Origin: Bacteroidota bacterium
GTDB taxonomy: Bacteria > Bacteroidota > Bacteroidia > CAMBQF01
Assembly (NCBI GenBank): GCA_027483285.1
Contig: JAIXUZ010000412.1
Span: 1 to 16,526 of the forward strand
Length of the DNA stretch: 16,526 bases
Direction of reading: 5' to 3'
Numbering within the stretch: the stretch's first letter is position 1; each line of letters begins with the position of its first letter. Shown here piece by piece: positions 8,831 to 14,682 of this stretch. The position numbers and the translations under genes are program-made. The notes beneath the pieces were generated by a model, which ran no database searches, was not told where the DNA came from, and saw only the letters and a list, made by a program, of their open reading frames with translations.

Positions 8831-8857
8831 TTGTGTAATTAGTTTTTAGTATAATTG
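8831..8857 (+). promoter_or_regulatory. Possible promoter of the secreted hydrolase-like gene
   Basis: TTG at 8831-8833 and TATAATTG at 8850-8857 (one mismatch from TAnnTTTG) are separated by 16 bases, slightly shorter than usual. The leader would be under 25 bases. The call is tentative, although codon bias in the following gene suggests strong expression. Confidence 0.3.
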
Positions 8858-8880
8858 TAACATATAACTGATAAATAACT

Positions 8881-10488
8881 ATGAAAAGAACATTACAAAT
8901 TTGTGGAGCTTTGTTGCTTATGCTTTTGGGCAGCAACATGCAAGCCCAACGCTATGCTGCAGAGGTTTACCCGCAGGTAACGGTTACACCAGACACTGCC
9001 TATGGAAGGTCGTATGAGTATTTCCCAAACCCACCTTTTGCCACTGCTGCTGCAGCTTTAAAGAAAATGAAGATGGATATTTACCAACCTGTTGGTGATA
9101 CCGCTACACTTCGCCCATTGGTTGTTTACTTAGAAACAGGTAGCTTCCTGCCTAAGTACTTTAACGGTGGTCCTACGGGCGACCGCAAAGACAGTGCATC
9201 AGTAGAAATGTGTAAAAAATTCGCTAAACGCGGCTACACATCAGCTTCTGTTTCTTACCGTAAAGGTTGGAACCCATTAGCCCCTACAGCTGATGCCCGA
9301 AAAAAATCTATTATCCAGGCTGTTTACCGAGCCCTGCAAGATGTTAAAGGTTGTGTACGCTACTTTAAATACTCTGCAGAGCAATTAGGCAACCCATGGA
9401 AAGTTGATACCAACAAGATTGTTATTTGCGGACAAGGTACCGGTGGTTACATTGCTATGGCTTACGTAAGCTTAAACGATCCTGCCCAAATTATTATTCC
9501 TAAGTTTATCGATTTTTCTGACCCTAATAACCCTGTTCCAATGGTTGTTCAATCAGCTTTAGGCGACTATGATGGTTTTAAAACCAGCGATGCCTTGCCA
9601 ATGGCTGATACTTTAGTTTATGAAAACTATGCAGGTTATGGTTCAGATGTTCAAATGGCTGTAAACATGGGCGGTGCCCTTGGCGATATTAGCTGGTTGA
9701 CAGCTGGAACTGCTCCTATTGCGGCTTTCCACAGTGCAACAGATCCTTTTGCTCCTGATACTAATGGTATTGTAACTGTTCCGGGCACAGGCCCTCCTGC
9801 TTTTGAGGTTGTTCCTGTTTCTGGTAGCCGCGATGTTGTTCGTAAACAAGTACAGTTAGGCAACCATGCGCAATGGGTTGGTGCTGGTTTTAACGATGTT
9901 TACACCCAACAAGCTAACTTACACAACGAAGGTTGGGAAGGTTACTACCGCTTCTTGGTTGCTCCTTTACAAAACCCACAAGCCGGTCCTTGGGATTGGT
10001 GGGATTCTACAACTACCGTATTGGTTTGCCAACAAATTAATGCCCTTACAGGTGCTAACTTAAACGGTACTAACATCCACCTTGCTGGTAAAGCTACTAA
10101 CCCTAACATGAGCAAAGCTAAAGCGGTTGCTTATATTGATACCATCCAGGGCTACCTTGCTCCTCGTATCATGTGTACACTTCAACTGCCTGGTAGCGTT
10201 TGCTTACCTGACGGTATCGAAGAAAATGCTTTCTCTAAAGGTGTTAGCGTATTCCCTAACCCATCAGCTGATGGTGATTTTACCCTTAACATTACTAACG
10301 AAAGCTTTGCTACAGCTAAAGGTGTTACTTACCGTTTGTTTGATGCTACCGGCCGTTTAGTAGACAGCGGTAACGTTACTTCAAACCAACAACAATTAAG
10401 CGTTAACAAGTCATCAGGCATTTATATGCTGAATCTTGTAAATGGCAATGGCACTATGCTATATGCAGGCAAGCTTATTGTAAAATAA
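8881..10488 (+). CDS. Secreted alpha/beta-hydrolase-fold protein with T9SS type A sorting domain; nucleophile serine replaced by glycine
   Basis: Exported 535-residue protein. The signal peptide is MKRTLQICGALLLMLLGSNMQA, cleaved near residue 22. Residues about 62-365 look like a carboxylesterase/feruloyl-esterase-type fold: MDIYQP, LVVYLETGSF, the GYTSASVSYRKG strand-turn, and KIVICGQGTGGYIAMAY, which aligns with the nucleophile elbow. There the usual GxSxGG reads GQGTGG (184-189), so Gly186 sits where Ser is expected. Asp288 in HSATDPF is a plausible acid residue, while His329 and His348 are candidate histidines. Residues 453-535 (VFPNPSADGDF near the start, SSGIYMLNLV near the end) form a typical type A sorting domain, so the protein should cross the outer membrane by T9SS and be released or anchored at the surface. 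All 23 isoleucine codons are ATT or ATC with no ATA, unlike the ATA-rich neighbours, suggesting very high expression. It may be an inactive binding protein or use an unusual mechanism. Confidence 0.9.
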   Translation: MKRTLQICGALLLMLLGSNMQAQRYAAEVYPQVTVTPDTAYGRSYEYFPNPPFATAAAALKKMKMDIYQPVGDTATLRPLVVYLETGSFLPKYFNGGPTGDRKDSASVEMCKKFAKRGYTSASVSYRKGWNPLAPTADARKKSIIQAVYRALQDVKGCVRYFKYSAEQLGNPWKVDTNKIVICGQGTGGYIAMAYVSLNDPAQIIIPKFIDFSDPNNPVPMVVQSALGDYDGFKTSDALPMADTLVYENYAGYGSDVQMAVNMGGALGDISWLTAGTAPIAAFHSATDPFAPDTNGIVTVPGTGPPAFEVVPVSGSRDVVRKQVQLGNHAQWVGAGFNDVYTQQANLHNEGWEGYYRFLVAPLQNPQAGPWDWWDSTTTVLVCQQINALTGANLNGTNIHLAGKATNPNMSKAKAVAYIDTIQGYLAPRIMCTLQLPGSVCLPDGIEENAFSKGVSVFPNPSADGDFTLNITNESFATAKGVTYRLFDATGRLVDSGNVTSNQQQLSVNKSSGIYMLNLVNGNGTMLYAGKLIVK

Positions 10489-10509
10489 CTCGGAACCTTG
10501 TTCCAACTA

Positions 10510-10540
10510 AAAGCCCCGGCGTTTACGTCGGGGCTTTTTT
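10510..10540. terminator. Strong, probably bidirectional intrinsic terminator
   Basis: A 12-bp stem (10510-10521 with 10526-10537, containing one G-U pair) around the loop TTTA is followed by a T tract to 10540. The stem core is GCCCCGGCG/CGTCGGGGC. A-rich bases on the left side give a T tract on the minus strand too, so it can serve both the secreted hydrolase-like gene and the convergent lipoprotein gene. A minor 5-bp hairpin (GGAAC/GTTCC, 10492-10504) lies just before it. Confidence 0.85.
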
Positions 10541-10575
10541 ATTACCTTAAGTTTTAAACCGTGTAGTAATTTCTG

Positions 10576-10600
10576 GTTTTTAACTTTTAGTTTTTAGTTA
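10576..10600. repeat. Dispersed copy of the AT-rich 14-bp repeat
   Basis: AACTTTTAGTTTTT at 10582-10595 is the reverse complement of the unit repeated at 14206-14275. A 19-base stretch, 10578-10596, is identical to 14646-14664, the right boundary of the four-helix-bundle element. It lies between the terminator and the stop codon of the lipoprotein gene, with no four-helix-bundle gene beside it. Confidence 0.75.
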
Positions 10601-11107
10601 CTAAGCCGGTGTTCCCTGTGTGGTATCTACCGGAATTACTTCGTCGCTTGGGCCGCCGTTAGGGGCATCCTTACGCTCCAGTTTTTCCTGGTCGGCTTGC
10701 TTAATAATAGAGTCGGGCAATGTTTTAAATCCAAGCTTTTTCAATGGCTCAAAGGTTTTATCGCACAACCAGAATTCAACAGGCTTGTCGTTAAACAACT
10801 CGTGCGACATAAAACCTGCCATCATCTGGCTATCCTCCAGGTAGTTTTGGTCGGTAACATAGTCTTCCTTACCCACAATCTGCTTAAAAATATAGGTCTC
10901 GCCGTCTTTATCCAGCAGGTAGCTAACTTTCTTCCCTTCGGGAAACATGGCCACATCGGTTAAGTACTTGCCCATGTTTTTAGCCTCCAGCTCGGTAACC
11001 TTCTCTGTATAGTAAAGTTCGCCTTTGCCATACTCCAGCTTCGTCCCATAATCACCACACGATGATAGTATCAGTGCAGCCAAAAATATCAATGCTATCC
11101 TCTTCAT
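10601..11107 (-). CDS. Small outer-envelope lipoprotein of unknown function
   Basis: Predicted lipoprotein of 168 residues. The ATG at 11107 is chosen because it places MKRIALIFLAALILSSCGDYG at the N-terminus: a short positive start, a hydrophobic stretch and the lipobox LSSC, with the acylated Cys at residue 16. The frame extends to a GTG at 11134, which would add nine residues and spoil the signal. The mature part is charged, with no further membrane helix and no domain I recognise; it ends in an acidic, Pro/Gly-rich low-complexity tail (NGGPSDEVIPVDTTQGTPA). Asp is not at +2, so transport onward to the outer membrane is likely by the usual rule, although sorting rules differ in Bacteroidota. 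It follows glyA by 52 bases on the same strand and may share its transcript. Confidence 0.85.
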   Translation of the reverse strand: MKRIALIFLAALILSSCGDYGTKLEYGKGELYYTEKVTELEAKNMGKYLTDVAMFPEGKKVSYLLDKDGETYIFKQIVGKEDYVTDQNYLEDSQMMAGFMSHELFNDKPVEFWLCDKTFEPLKKLGFKTLPDSIIKQADQEKLERKDAPNGGPSDEVIPVDTTQGTPA

Positions 11108-11131
11108 AGTAAGTCCAATTAGTTCTATTTG

Positions 11132-11160
11132 CACTCCTCACTAAACACTCCTCGCTCCTC
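11132..11160. repeat. Short imperfect CTCCTC repeats between glyA and the lipoprotein gene
   Basis: CACTCCTC occurs at 11132-11139 and 11146-11153, followed directly by GCTCCTC at 11154-11160, which runs into the glyA stop. On the transcribed (minus) strand this is a purine-rich GAGGAG series. It may be a remnant of an intergenic repeat; a ribosome-binding role is unlikely because it lies 25 bases or more from the lipoprotein ATG. Confidence 0.45.
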
Positions 11161-12434
11161 TAATAGGCAAACAACGGGTAATCACCCATCATACTGTTTA
11201 CCTTTTTGCGTATTTTGCCTAAGGTGCGTGGGTCTTCGTGGTGAATAATAGCCTGGTCTATGTAGTCTACTATCTTCGGAATGTCCTTTTCTTTCAAGCC
11301 ACGGCTGGTAATGGCCGATGTACCCACACGCATACCCGAGGTAACAAATGGCGACTTATCATCAAACGGAACCATGTTCTTGTTTACGGTAATATCGGCT
11401 TTGCCAAGGGCACCTTCAGCCTGCTTGCCGCTAATGTTTTTGCCGCGCAGGTCAATAAGCATAAGATGGTTATCTGTGCCGCCCGATATAATGTTATACC
11501 CACGGTCTACAAACTCTTTAGCCATCACGGTAGCGTTTTTAGCCACCTGTACAATGTATTTCATATAGCTGTCGCTCAATGCTTCGCCATAGGCAACGGC
11601 TTTGGCAGCAATTACATGCTCTAACGGGCCGCCTTGTGTGCCGGGGAACACAGCGCCATCTAATACAGACGACATCATCTTCACCTCGCCCTTAGGTGTT
11701 TTCAATCCCCATGGGTTTTCAAAGTCTTTGCCCATCATAATCATACCGCCACGTGGCCCGCGCAGTGTTTTGTGGGTAGTAGTAGTTACTATATGGCAAT
11801 GGGGTAGGGGGTCGTTCAATAAGCCACGGGCAATAAGGCCCGATGGGTGCGAAATATCAGCTAATAACAAAGCGCCAACTGAATCAGCAATCTGGCGAAG
11901 CTTTACATAATCCCAATCGCGAGAATATGATGAGGCACCGCAGATAAGCAACTTTGGCTTTTCTTTCTTGGCTATAGCTTCTACCTTGTTCCAGTCGATA
12001 AGGCCTGTTTCGCGCTCTACACCGTAGAATGAAGGCTTATATAATTTACCTGAAAAGTTAACCGGCGAGCCATGCGTTAAGTGCCCACCATGCGATAGGT
12101 CGAAGCCCAGAATTTTATCGCCGGGATTAATTACCCCTAGCATAACAGCCGCGTTGGCCTGTGCACCACTGTGTGGTTGCACGTTTACCCACTCGGCGTT
12201 GAAAAGTTCTTTTGCGCGGTCAATAGCCAGTTGCTCTACCTCGTCAACCACTTCGCAGCCGCCATAGTAGCGTTTACCGGGCAGGCCTTCGGCGTATTTG
12301 TTGGTGAGTACGCTACCCATAGCTTCCATTACCTGGTCGCTAACGTAGTTTTCCGATGCTATAAGTTCTATACCGTAAGTTTGGCGGTGGTTTTCTTTTT
12401 CAATTAGTTTGAAAATCTTGTTGTCGCGTTTCAT
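11160..12434 (-). CDS. glyA: Serine hydroxymethyltransferase
   Basis: PLP enzyme that interconverts serine plus tetrahydrofolate with glycine plus 5,10-methylene-tetrahydrofolate, the main cytoplasmic source of one-carbon units. At 424 residues it has the normal bacterial length. Visible signatures are ELIASENYVS at 23-32, the YAEG and GKRYYGG segment at 48-59, VQPHSGAQAN at 85-94, LADISHPSGL at 191-200 containing the PLP-contacting Asp and His, and TTTTHKTLRGPRGG with the Schiff-base Lys222. The reading DISHPSGL instead of the commoner DMAHIAGL is, as I recall, usual in Bacteroidota. The ATG start is well supported by the family-typical N-terminus. The gene is monocistronic or leads into the lipoprotein gene. 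The 122 bases between it and the divergent small ORF hold no convincing two-box promoter; TAATTTTA (complement of 12442-12449) is a weak -7 candidate. Confidence 0.98.
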   Translation of the reverse strand: MKRDNKIFKLIEKENHRQTYGIELIASENYVSDQVMEAMGSVLTNKYAEGLPGKRYYGGCEVVDEVEQLAIDRAKELFNAEWVNVQPHSGAQANAAVMLGVINPGDKILGFDLSHGGHLTHGSPVNFSGKLYKPSFYGVERETGLIDWNKVEAIAKKEKPKLLICGASSYSRDWDYVKLRQIADSVGALLLADISHPSGLIARGLLNDPLPHCHIVTTTTHKTLRGPRGGMIMMGKDFENPWGLKTPKGEVKMMSSVLDGAVFPGTQGGPLEHVIAAKAVAYGEALSDSYMKYIVQVAKNATVMAKEFVDRGYNIISGGTDNHLMLIDLRGKNISGKQAEGALGKADITVNKNMVPFDDKSPFVTSGMRVGTSAITSRGLKEKDIPKIVDYIDQAIIHHEDPRTLGKIRKKVNSMMGDYPLFAY

Positions 12435-12541
12435 AGTGCGGTAAAATTACTAATAAATACACAACACTTGTTTAGAGTTAATAAGTAGCTAGTTTTTAAC
12501 CAATAACAAATAGGTATGAATTTAAAAATACAAAAAAGCCT

Positions 12542-12549
12542 TTACTTTG
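12542..12549 (+). promoter_or_regulatory. Possible -7 element of the three-gene operon
   Basis: TTACTTTG ends seven bases before the ATG at 12557 and is the same octamer found before the kinase gene. If used, transcription would begin at or very near the start codon. No -33 TTG is visible. Confidence 0.35.
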
Positions 12550-12556
12550 CGCTACA

Positions 12557-12703
12557 ATGAAAAATTCAGATATGGTTCCCCAATCGGCTACCGATGTCCC
12601 TTTTTGGGGAATAGGCTGGAGTGGTGTAGCAATTGCAGTTATTGTAGGTGCTATACTTATATATTTTGTATATAAAATGATAAAACAAAACAAGCAGGAT
12701 TAA
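12557..12703 (+). CDS. 48-residue single-pass membrane protein
   Basis: Small ORF starting with ATG at 12557 and ending TAA at 12701-12703. The translation has a short polar N-terminus (MKNSDMVPQSATDVPFWGIG), one hydrophobic helix at about residues 21-39 and a basic C-terminal tail (KMIKQNKQD), which predicts N-out/C-in topology. I judge it real for three reasons. It stands two bases ahead of the next gene's ATG. A promoter-like TTACTTTG lies directly upstream. The hydrophobic helix followed by lysines is a sensible protein design rather than chance. It has no recognisable family. The spacing suggests co-translation with the NMO/FabK-type enzyme, perhaps as a membrane partner; that is inference. 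Confidence 0.7.
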   Translation: MKNSDMVPQSATDVPFWGIGWSGVAIAVIVGAILIYFVYKMIKQNKQD

Positions 12704-12705
12704 CA

Positions 12706-13656
12706 ATGCAACCACCTTACAACACCCGCGTTAGCGAACTTTTTAATATTGATTACCCTATTGTACAAGCCGGCATGATATGGTGCAGCGGCTGGCGCTT
12801 GGCTTCGGCTGTTAGCAATGCCGGTGGCTTGGGTCTTATTGGTTCTGGCAGTATGTACCCCGATGTGTTGCGCGAGCATATACAAAAGTGCAAAGCGGCT
12901 ACCAACATGCCGTTTGGCGTAAATGTACCCTTGCTGTACCCCAGCATAGAGGAGCATATGCAGATTATTATGGAAGAGGGCGTGCAGGTGGTTTTTACAT
13001 CGGCCGGCAACCCCAAAACGTGGACTAAGCAGCTGAAAGATGCAGGCATTAAAGTGGTGCACGTTACAGCATCGACTACGTTTGCAAAAAAAGCCGAAGA
13101 TGCCGGTTGCGATGCCGTTGTGGCTGAAGGTTTTGAAGCAGGTGGACACAATGGCCGTGATGAAACGACTACACTGGTGCTAATACCTATGGTAGCCGAT
13201 GCAGTGAAAATTCCTGTAATAGCTGCCGGTGGTATAGCCAACGGCCGTGGTATGATGGCTGCACTGGCCTTAGGTGCCGAAGGGGTGCAGGTGGGCAGCC
13301 GCTTTGTGGCAACACCCGAAAGTAGTGCGCACGATAATTTTAAAAATGTGGTGATAAACACGCCCGAAGGCGGCACCATGCTTAGCATGAAACAGCTGGT
13401 ACCGGTGCGCCTGGTTAAAAATAAGTTTTTTACTGAAATTGACGAGATGGAGCGCCGCGGCGCGCCTATAGAGGAGATATTTAACCATCTGGGTCGCGCC
13501 CGGGCTAAAAAAGGCATGTTTGAAGGGGATTTGGAGAATGGCGAACTGGAACTTGGTCAGGTTATTGCTGCGGTAAAAGAAATTGTGCCCGCCGCGCAGG
13601 TAGTAGCCGATATGATGGCGGAGTTTTACGAGGTTAAAAACCGTTTGGCTAAGTAA
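12706..13656 (+). CDS. FMN-dependent nitronate monooxygenase / FabK-type (2-nitropropane dioxygenase-like) oxidoreductase
   Basis: Soluble TIM-barrel flavoprotein of 316 residues. The N-terminal PIVQAGMIWCSGWRLASAV and NAGGLGLIGSGS (about 39-50) are family signatures. EGFEAGGHNG (141-150) carries His148, aligned with the catalytic histidine of NMO and FabK. The FMN-phosphate loops are AAGGIANGRG (173-182) and GVQVGSRF (193-200). Family members oxidise alkyl nitronates or reduce enoyl-ACP with NAD(P)H; EAGGH is shared by both groups, so the substrate cannot be assigned. A FabK role in fatty-acid synthesis is possible, but no fab genes are nearby. It is the middle gene of an operon: two bases after the 48-residue membrane protein, and its TAA overlaps the next ATG by one base (TAATG). 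Confidence 0.9.
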   Translation: MQPPYNTRVSELFNIDYPIVQAGMIWCSGWRLASAVSNAGGLGLIGSGSMYPDVLREHIQKCKAATNMPFGVNVPLLYPSIEEHMQIIMEEGVQVVFTSAGNPKTWTKQLKDAGIKVVHVTASTTFAKKAEDAGCDAVVAEGFEAGGHNGRDETTTLVLIPMVADAVKIPVIAAGGIANGRGMMAALALGAEGVQVGSRFVATPESSAHDNFKNVVINTPEGGTMLSMKQLVPVRLVKNKFFTEIDEMERRGAPIEEIFNHLGRARAKKGMFEGDLENGELELGQVIAAVKEIVPAAQVVADMMAEFYEVKNRLAK

Positions 13657-14204
13657 TGGCAGGCAAAAACAAGGCAAAAGCGTTAATTGGTATCGGGCTG
13701 GTAATATCGGCGCTGATAGTAGCTGCCATTGTTTATAATATGGAAACCAAAACCTTTGTTAAGGATAAGGTAAGTGGCGGTGGTTCGGCTAAAGACAGCC
13801 CCAAGCTGATAACCATAGAGAAGGACCCCGAGGTTGACAAAACCCAGACCATACGAAATAAAATCACTAAGTATGTAACGGCGCACCCCAGTGGTTTTAA
13901 CAAAGGTGCGTTTGGTGGCATTAGTGGGTTGAAAATAAAAGTCCGCAACACGTCGGCTTATGTAATTGATGATGTAGAGATGCAGGTAAGCTACATCCAA
14001 TCGAACGGAAAAATATTTAAAACCGAAACGGTGTATTGTGAGAGTATAAGCCCAACATCATCAGTAATTATTGAGGCCCCCGATGCAAGCCGGGGGACTG
14101 ATGTATCTATTAAAATATTGGCAATAAACTCAAAACAATTGGGCCTATGCTACGTTCTTGGCCAACCCGGCGAAGACCCCGAAGACCCTTATAGGTGCCA
14201 ATGA
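13656..14204 (+). CDS. Membrane-anchored protein of unknown function
   Basis: Protein of 182 residues with a basic N-terminus (MAGKNKAK), one hydrophobic helix at about 9-27 that is likely an uncleaved anchor, and a soluble domain outside the cytoplasm. A low-complexity linker (VSGGGSAKDSPK, 39-50) is followed by a beta-rich region, about 88-158, with alternating strands such as GLKIKVRNTSAYVIDDVEMQ (91-110) and VSIKILAINS (150-159). This resembles the immunoglobulin-like or FxLYD-type domains that evaluate as strand-rich, but I cannot assign it firmly. Cysteines at 128, 165 and 181 could form a disulfide. The start overlaps the stop of the NMO/FabK-type gene by one base, so it is translationally coupled to it. 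The stop at 14202-14204 lies immediately before the repeat array. Confidence 0.85.
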   Translation: MAGKNKAKALIGIGLVISALIVAAIVYNMETKTFVKDKVSGGGSAKDSPKLITIEKDPEVDKTQTIRNKITKYVTAHPSGFNKGAFGGISGLKIKVRNTSAYVIDDVEMQVSYIQSNGKIFKTETVYCESISPTSSVIIEAPDASRGTDVSIKILAINSKQLGLCYVLGQPGEDPEDPYRCQ

Positions 14205-14205
14205 T

Positions 14206-14275
14206 AAACTAAAAACTAAAAGTTAAAAACTAAAAGTTAAAAACTAAAAGTTAAAAACTAAAAGTTAAAAACTAA
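14206..14275 (+). repeat. Tandem array of a 14-bp AT-rich unit, left boundary of the four-helix-bundle element
   Basis: AAAAACTAAAAGTT is repeated perfectly four times (14211-14224, 14225-14238, 14239-14252, 14253-14266), with partial copies on both sides. Each unit contains two small dyads, AACT-AAA-AGTT and AGTT-AAA-AACT. The array starts one base after the stop of the preceding gene and ends 10 bases before the four-helix-bundle ATG. Confidence 0.95.
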
Positions 14276-14285
14276 TAATACCTAT

Positions 14286-14651
14286 ATGCCTAAATCAATA
14301 CTTAGAGATAAAAGCTATGCTTTTGCAATAGCTATTGTTAAAGCTTGCCAGCATATTCAAAAAGAGCAAAAGGAGTTTGTTCTTTCTAAACAAGTTTTAA
14401 GAAGCGGAACTGCAATTGGGGCCTTGATTGTTGAAGCTGAATTTGGTCAGAGTAAACCTGATTTTATTCACAAACTATCAATAGCATTAAAAGAAGCCAA
14501 TGAAACGAAATACTGGTTATCGATAATGTATGATACTGATTATTTAGACAGGGAATACTATGATAAACTAGATAGTGAGTGTAAAGAGATAGTTGCTATG
14601 CTTGTTGCATCAATAAAAACGTTAAAGGCTAAAACCAATAAAGACTTTTAA
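14286..14651 (+). CDS. Four-helix-bundle protein of the S23 / 23S rRNA intervening-sequence family
   Basis: Protein of 121 residues, almost all helical, matching the family (TIGR02436-like) by FVLSKQVLRSGTAIGALIVE (31-50), AEFGQSKPDFIHKLSIALKE (51-70) and the following ANETKYWLSI. Members were first found inside intervening sequences of 23S rRNA genes and are related in fold to Avd of diversity-generating retroelements, which binds nucleic acid. Here there is no rRNA gene and no reverse transcriptase nearby. G+C is about a third, lower than the flanking genes. The gene lies between the tandem array 14206-14275 and an inverted copy at 14646-14674, and its last codons are part of that right repeat. 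The arrangement suggests a small mobile or formerly mobile unit placed between the convergent ends of the NMO operon and ribBA. The biochemical role is unknown. Confidence 0.9.
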   Translation: MPKSILRDKSYAFAIAIVKACQHIQKEQKEFVLSKQVLRSGTAIGALIVEAEFGQSKPDFIHKLSIALKEANETKYWLSIMYDTDYLDREYYDKLDSECKEIVAMLVASIKTLKAKTNKDF

Positions 14652-14674
14652 CTTTTAGTTTTTAACTTTTAACT
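14646..14674 (-). repeat. Inverted copy of the 14-bp repeat, right boundary of the four-helix-bundle element
   Basis: The 26 bases 14646-14671 are the exact reverse complement of 14231-14256 and of 14245-14270 in the left array. The repeat includes the stop codon (14649-14651) and the end of the preceding codon, and continues to within eight bases of the ribBA stop. It could also fold with the left array in the transcript. Confidence 0.9.
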
Positions 14675-14682
14675 AAAGAGAA

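Noticed and set aside
8814..8840. Hairpin terminator after the kinase gene
   Set aside because: Only TGCA repeats 4 bp long with an AT loop are present, with no GC-rich stem or T tract.
12435..12556. Promoter of glyA
   Set aside because: TAATTTTA (complement of 12442-12449) has no TTG at acceptable distance; the nearest is 12 bases away, so I did not list it as a feature.
12753..13517. A 254-codon minus-strand frame opposite the NMO/FabK-type gene
   Set aside because: It is an antisense shadow of a conserved enzyme; composition is Ser/Ala/Pro-rich and there is no credible start region.
14206..14674. Diversity-generating retroelement or CRISPR array suggested by the Avd-like protein and tandem repeats
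   Set aside because: There is no reverse transcriptase and no template/variable repeat pair. The tandem units are contiguous with no spacers, so it is not CRISPR.
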